Shown: piece by piece, positions 41,065 to 41,973 of the stretch
Numbering within the stretch: the first letter of the stretch is position 1
Layout: the number at the start of each line of letters is the position of its first letter
NCBI GenBank assembly: GCA_003151975.1
Contig: PLZD01000024.1
Location: forward strand, 108,043-150,015
Direction of reading: 5' to 3'
From: Elusimicrobiota bacterium
Lineage (GTDB): Bacteria > Elusimicrobiota > Elusimicrobia > UBA1565 > UBA9628
Length of the DNA: 41,973 nt
The notes under the pieces: model-generated
Databases searched by the model: none
What the model saw: only the letters and a program-made list of their open reading frames with translations
Told to the model about the DNA's origin: nothing
Program-made: the position numbers and the translations under genes

Positions 41065-41731
41065 GGAGGACGCGGGAGAAAGGCTGGCCGAGGCCCTGTT
41101 AAAGCGCCTAGGAACTCCGGTTGGCTGGGTGTTGGCCTTGCCCAGGGGCGGAGTCGTGGTCGGCTCCGCGATAAGCCGGCTCCTGCATTTTCCGCTGGAT
41201 GTATTCCTGTCGCAAAAGCTGCGCGCGCCGGGCGACCCTGAACTGGCGATGGGCGCCATAACCGAAACGGGCTCGATTTTTTTAAACCGCGACATTATTC
41301 GATCGCTGTGGGTGTCGCCCAAAGAGCTCAACGACGAAATTCACATTCAGAGGCGAGAAATCGAACGGCGCCGCCGCTTTTATCGAGGGGGGCGAGATTT
41401 GCCGGCAGTCAAGGGGCGGGATTTGATTCTCATTGATGACGGGGTCGCCACGGGCGCCTCGTTCTTGGCGGCACTGAAGGCTCTGCGGCCATTAAAACCT
41501 AATAGTTTGATCGCCGCGGTTCCCGTCGGTCCCTCGGCGCTGATCGCGCCCATTGAACGCCTGGCCGATGAGCTGGTGATCCTCGAGGCGGTCGAGAACT
41601 TCACGGCCGTCGCTCCGTATTATGAAAGTTTTTCCCCAATGTCCGATTCTGAGGTAATAAGGATTTTGTCATTCCGGCAAGGCTGGCAGGGGCTTAACAG
41701 GATACCGGTGAAGAGCCTTCGTGATCGATAG
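41051..41731 (+). CDS. Phosphoribosyltransferase family protein
   Basis: 226 aa. ALPRGGVVVGSAISRLL opens the fold, and LILIDDGVATGASF (about 125-138) is the PRPP-binding loop of type I phosphoribosyltransferases. Residues NRDIIRSLWVSPKELNDEI and QRREIERRRRFYRGGR form the insert seen in stand-alone PRTase-like proteins often next to regulators or erythromycin-esterase genes. Substrate not predictable. Start lies inside the regulator gene's end, so it belongs to the same unit. Confidence 0.88.
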   Translation: MFRNREDAGERLAEALLKRLGTPVGWVLALPRGGVVVGSAISRLLHFPLDVFLSQKLRAPGDPELAMGAITETGSIFLNRDIIRSLWVSPKELNDEIHIQRREIERRRRFYRGGRDLPAVKGRDLILIDDGVATGASFLAALKALRPLKPNSLIAAVPVGPSALIAPIERLADELVILEAVENFTAVAPYYESFSPMSDSEVIRILSFRQGWQGLNRIPVKSLRDR

Positions 41732-41786
41732 CCGCATGTAAAAGGCAGTCTTGTTGCACGTATGCTTAGGCAGGGGGAGGTGGAAA

Positions 41787-41973
41787 ATGGCGCGAATAAT
41801 CCACGATCCCGCCGCTGAGCATTGCGCCGCCGGCGCGGCGGATGAAAGCGTTCGCAAGCTGGAGGAAGAGGGTCTGCTTAAGACGGGCGCCCTCCAGAGC
41901 GCGATCTTCAACAGCGCCAACATCTCGAGCATCGCCACGGACGCCAAGGGCGTCATCCAGATCTTCAACGTCG
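41787..41973 (+). CDS. PAS-domain signalling protein, 5' part
   Basis: 62 aa visible; runs off the window end. After a charged start, SAIFNSANISSIATDAKGVIQIFNV is the opening of a PAS domain (the A-T-D-x-x-G-x-I-x-x-F-N pattern). Probably a histidine kinase or diguanylate cyclase, but the output domain is outside the window. GGAGG six nt before ATG 41787 supports the start. 55 nt after the phosphoribosyltransferase gene. Confidence 0.75.
   Translation, partial: MARIIHDPAAEHCAAGAADESVRKLEEEGLLKTGALQSAIFNSANISSIATDAKGVIQIFNV

Overview
The window is about 42 kb of GC-rich, gene-dense bacterial DNA carrying 42 protein genes (two cut by the window edges). I see no rRNA, tRNA, CRISPR array, insertion sequence or phage gene. 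Many products have Sec signal peptides, and there are predicted outer-membrane beta-barrels, a lipoprotein and two periplasmic-type c cytochromes, so the cell is Gram-negative. The mix of a KamA-like radical SAM enzyme, a CPAF-like secreted protease, many secreted proteins of unknown function and dense overlapping operons suggests a free-living, high-GC Elusimicrobiota-type lineage. That placement is an inference, not a proof.

Layout. 1-3.9 kb: the 3' end of ettA followed by two polytopic GT-C-like membrane proteins. 3.9-7.2 kb (minus strand): a class-C beta-lactamase-fold hydrolase, acyl-CoA dehydrogenase and 3-hydroxyacyl-CoA dehydrogenase. 7.3-11.2 kb: an operon of adenine-deaminase-type enzyme, secreted double WD40 propeller and secreted zincin. 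11.2-13.0 kb (minus): a secreted protein and a GT87-like membrane protein. 13.1-20.9 kb: a second zincin-like protein, a FecR-domain protein on the opposite strand, kamA-like, rmlC, an exported nucleotidyltransferase-fold protein, an EGF-like secreted protein and an EthA-type Baeyer-Villiger monooxygenase. 20.9-24.7 kb (minus): six small envelope proteins including a beta-barrel, a YceI protein and a His-rich four-helix membrane protein. 25.0-27.0 kb (plus): ribA behind a structured leader, coupled to a processive GT2 glycosyltransferase. 27.0-32.4 kb (minus): two c cytochromes, a second copy of the beta-barrel, a VOC protein, a DUF4266 lipoprotein, a DUF3570 protein, ApbE and a TlpA-like thioredoxin. 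32.4-39.0 kb: a secreted coiled-coil protein, a CPAF-like protease, a membrane protein and a secreted gluzincin. 39.2-41.97 kb: PAS histidine kinase, response regulator, phosphoribosyltransferase and the start of another PAS protein.

Themes. The two minus-strand operons at 20.9-24.7 and 27.0-32.4 kb look like one envelope redox island. They share paralogous barrels, carry cytochromes, a b561-like protein, a lipid or quinone binder and an FMN transferase, and they flank the flavin gene ribA. The DUF3570 protein has a motif resembling an FMN-attachment site and overlaps apbE by 4 nt.

Expression. Several transcription units have a -10 box (TATAAT or TAAAAT) exactly 5-6 nt before the start codon, with no Shine-Dalgarno site, which predicts leaderless mRNAs. 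Internal or leadered genes (fecR-like, yceI, GT2, the last PAS gene) have good Shine-Dalgarno sites. Genes in operons are commonly joined by ATGA, GTGA or TGATG overlaps.
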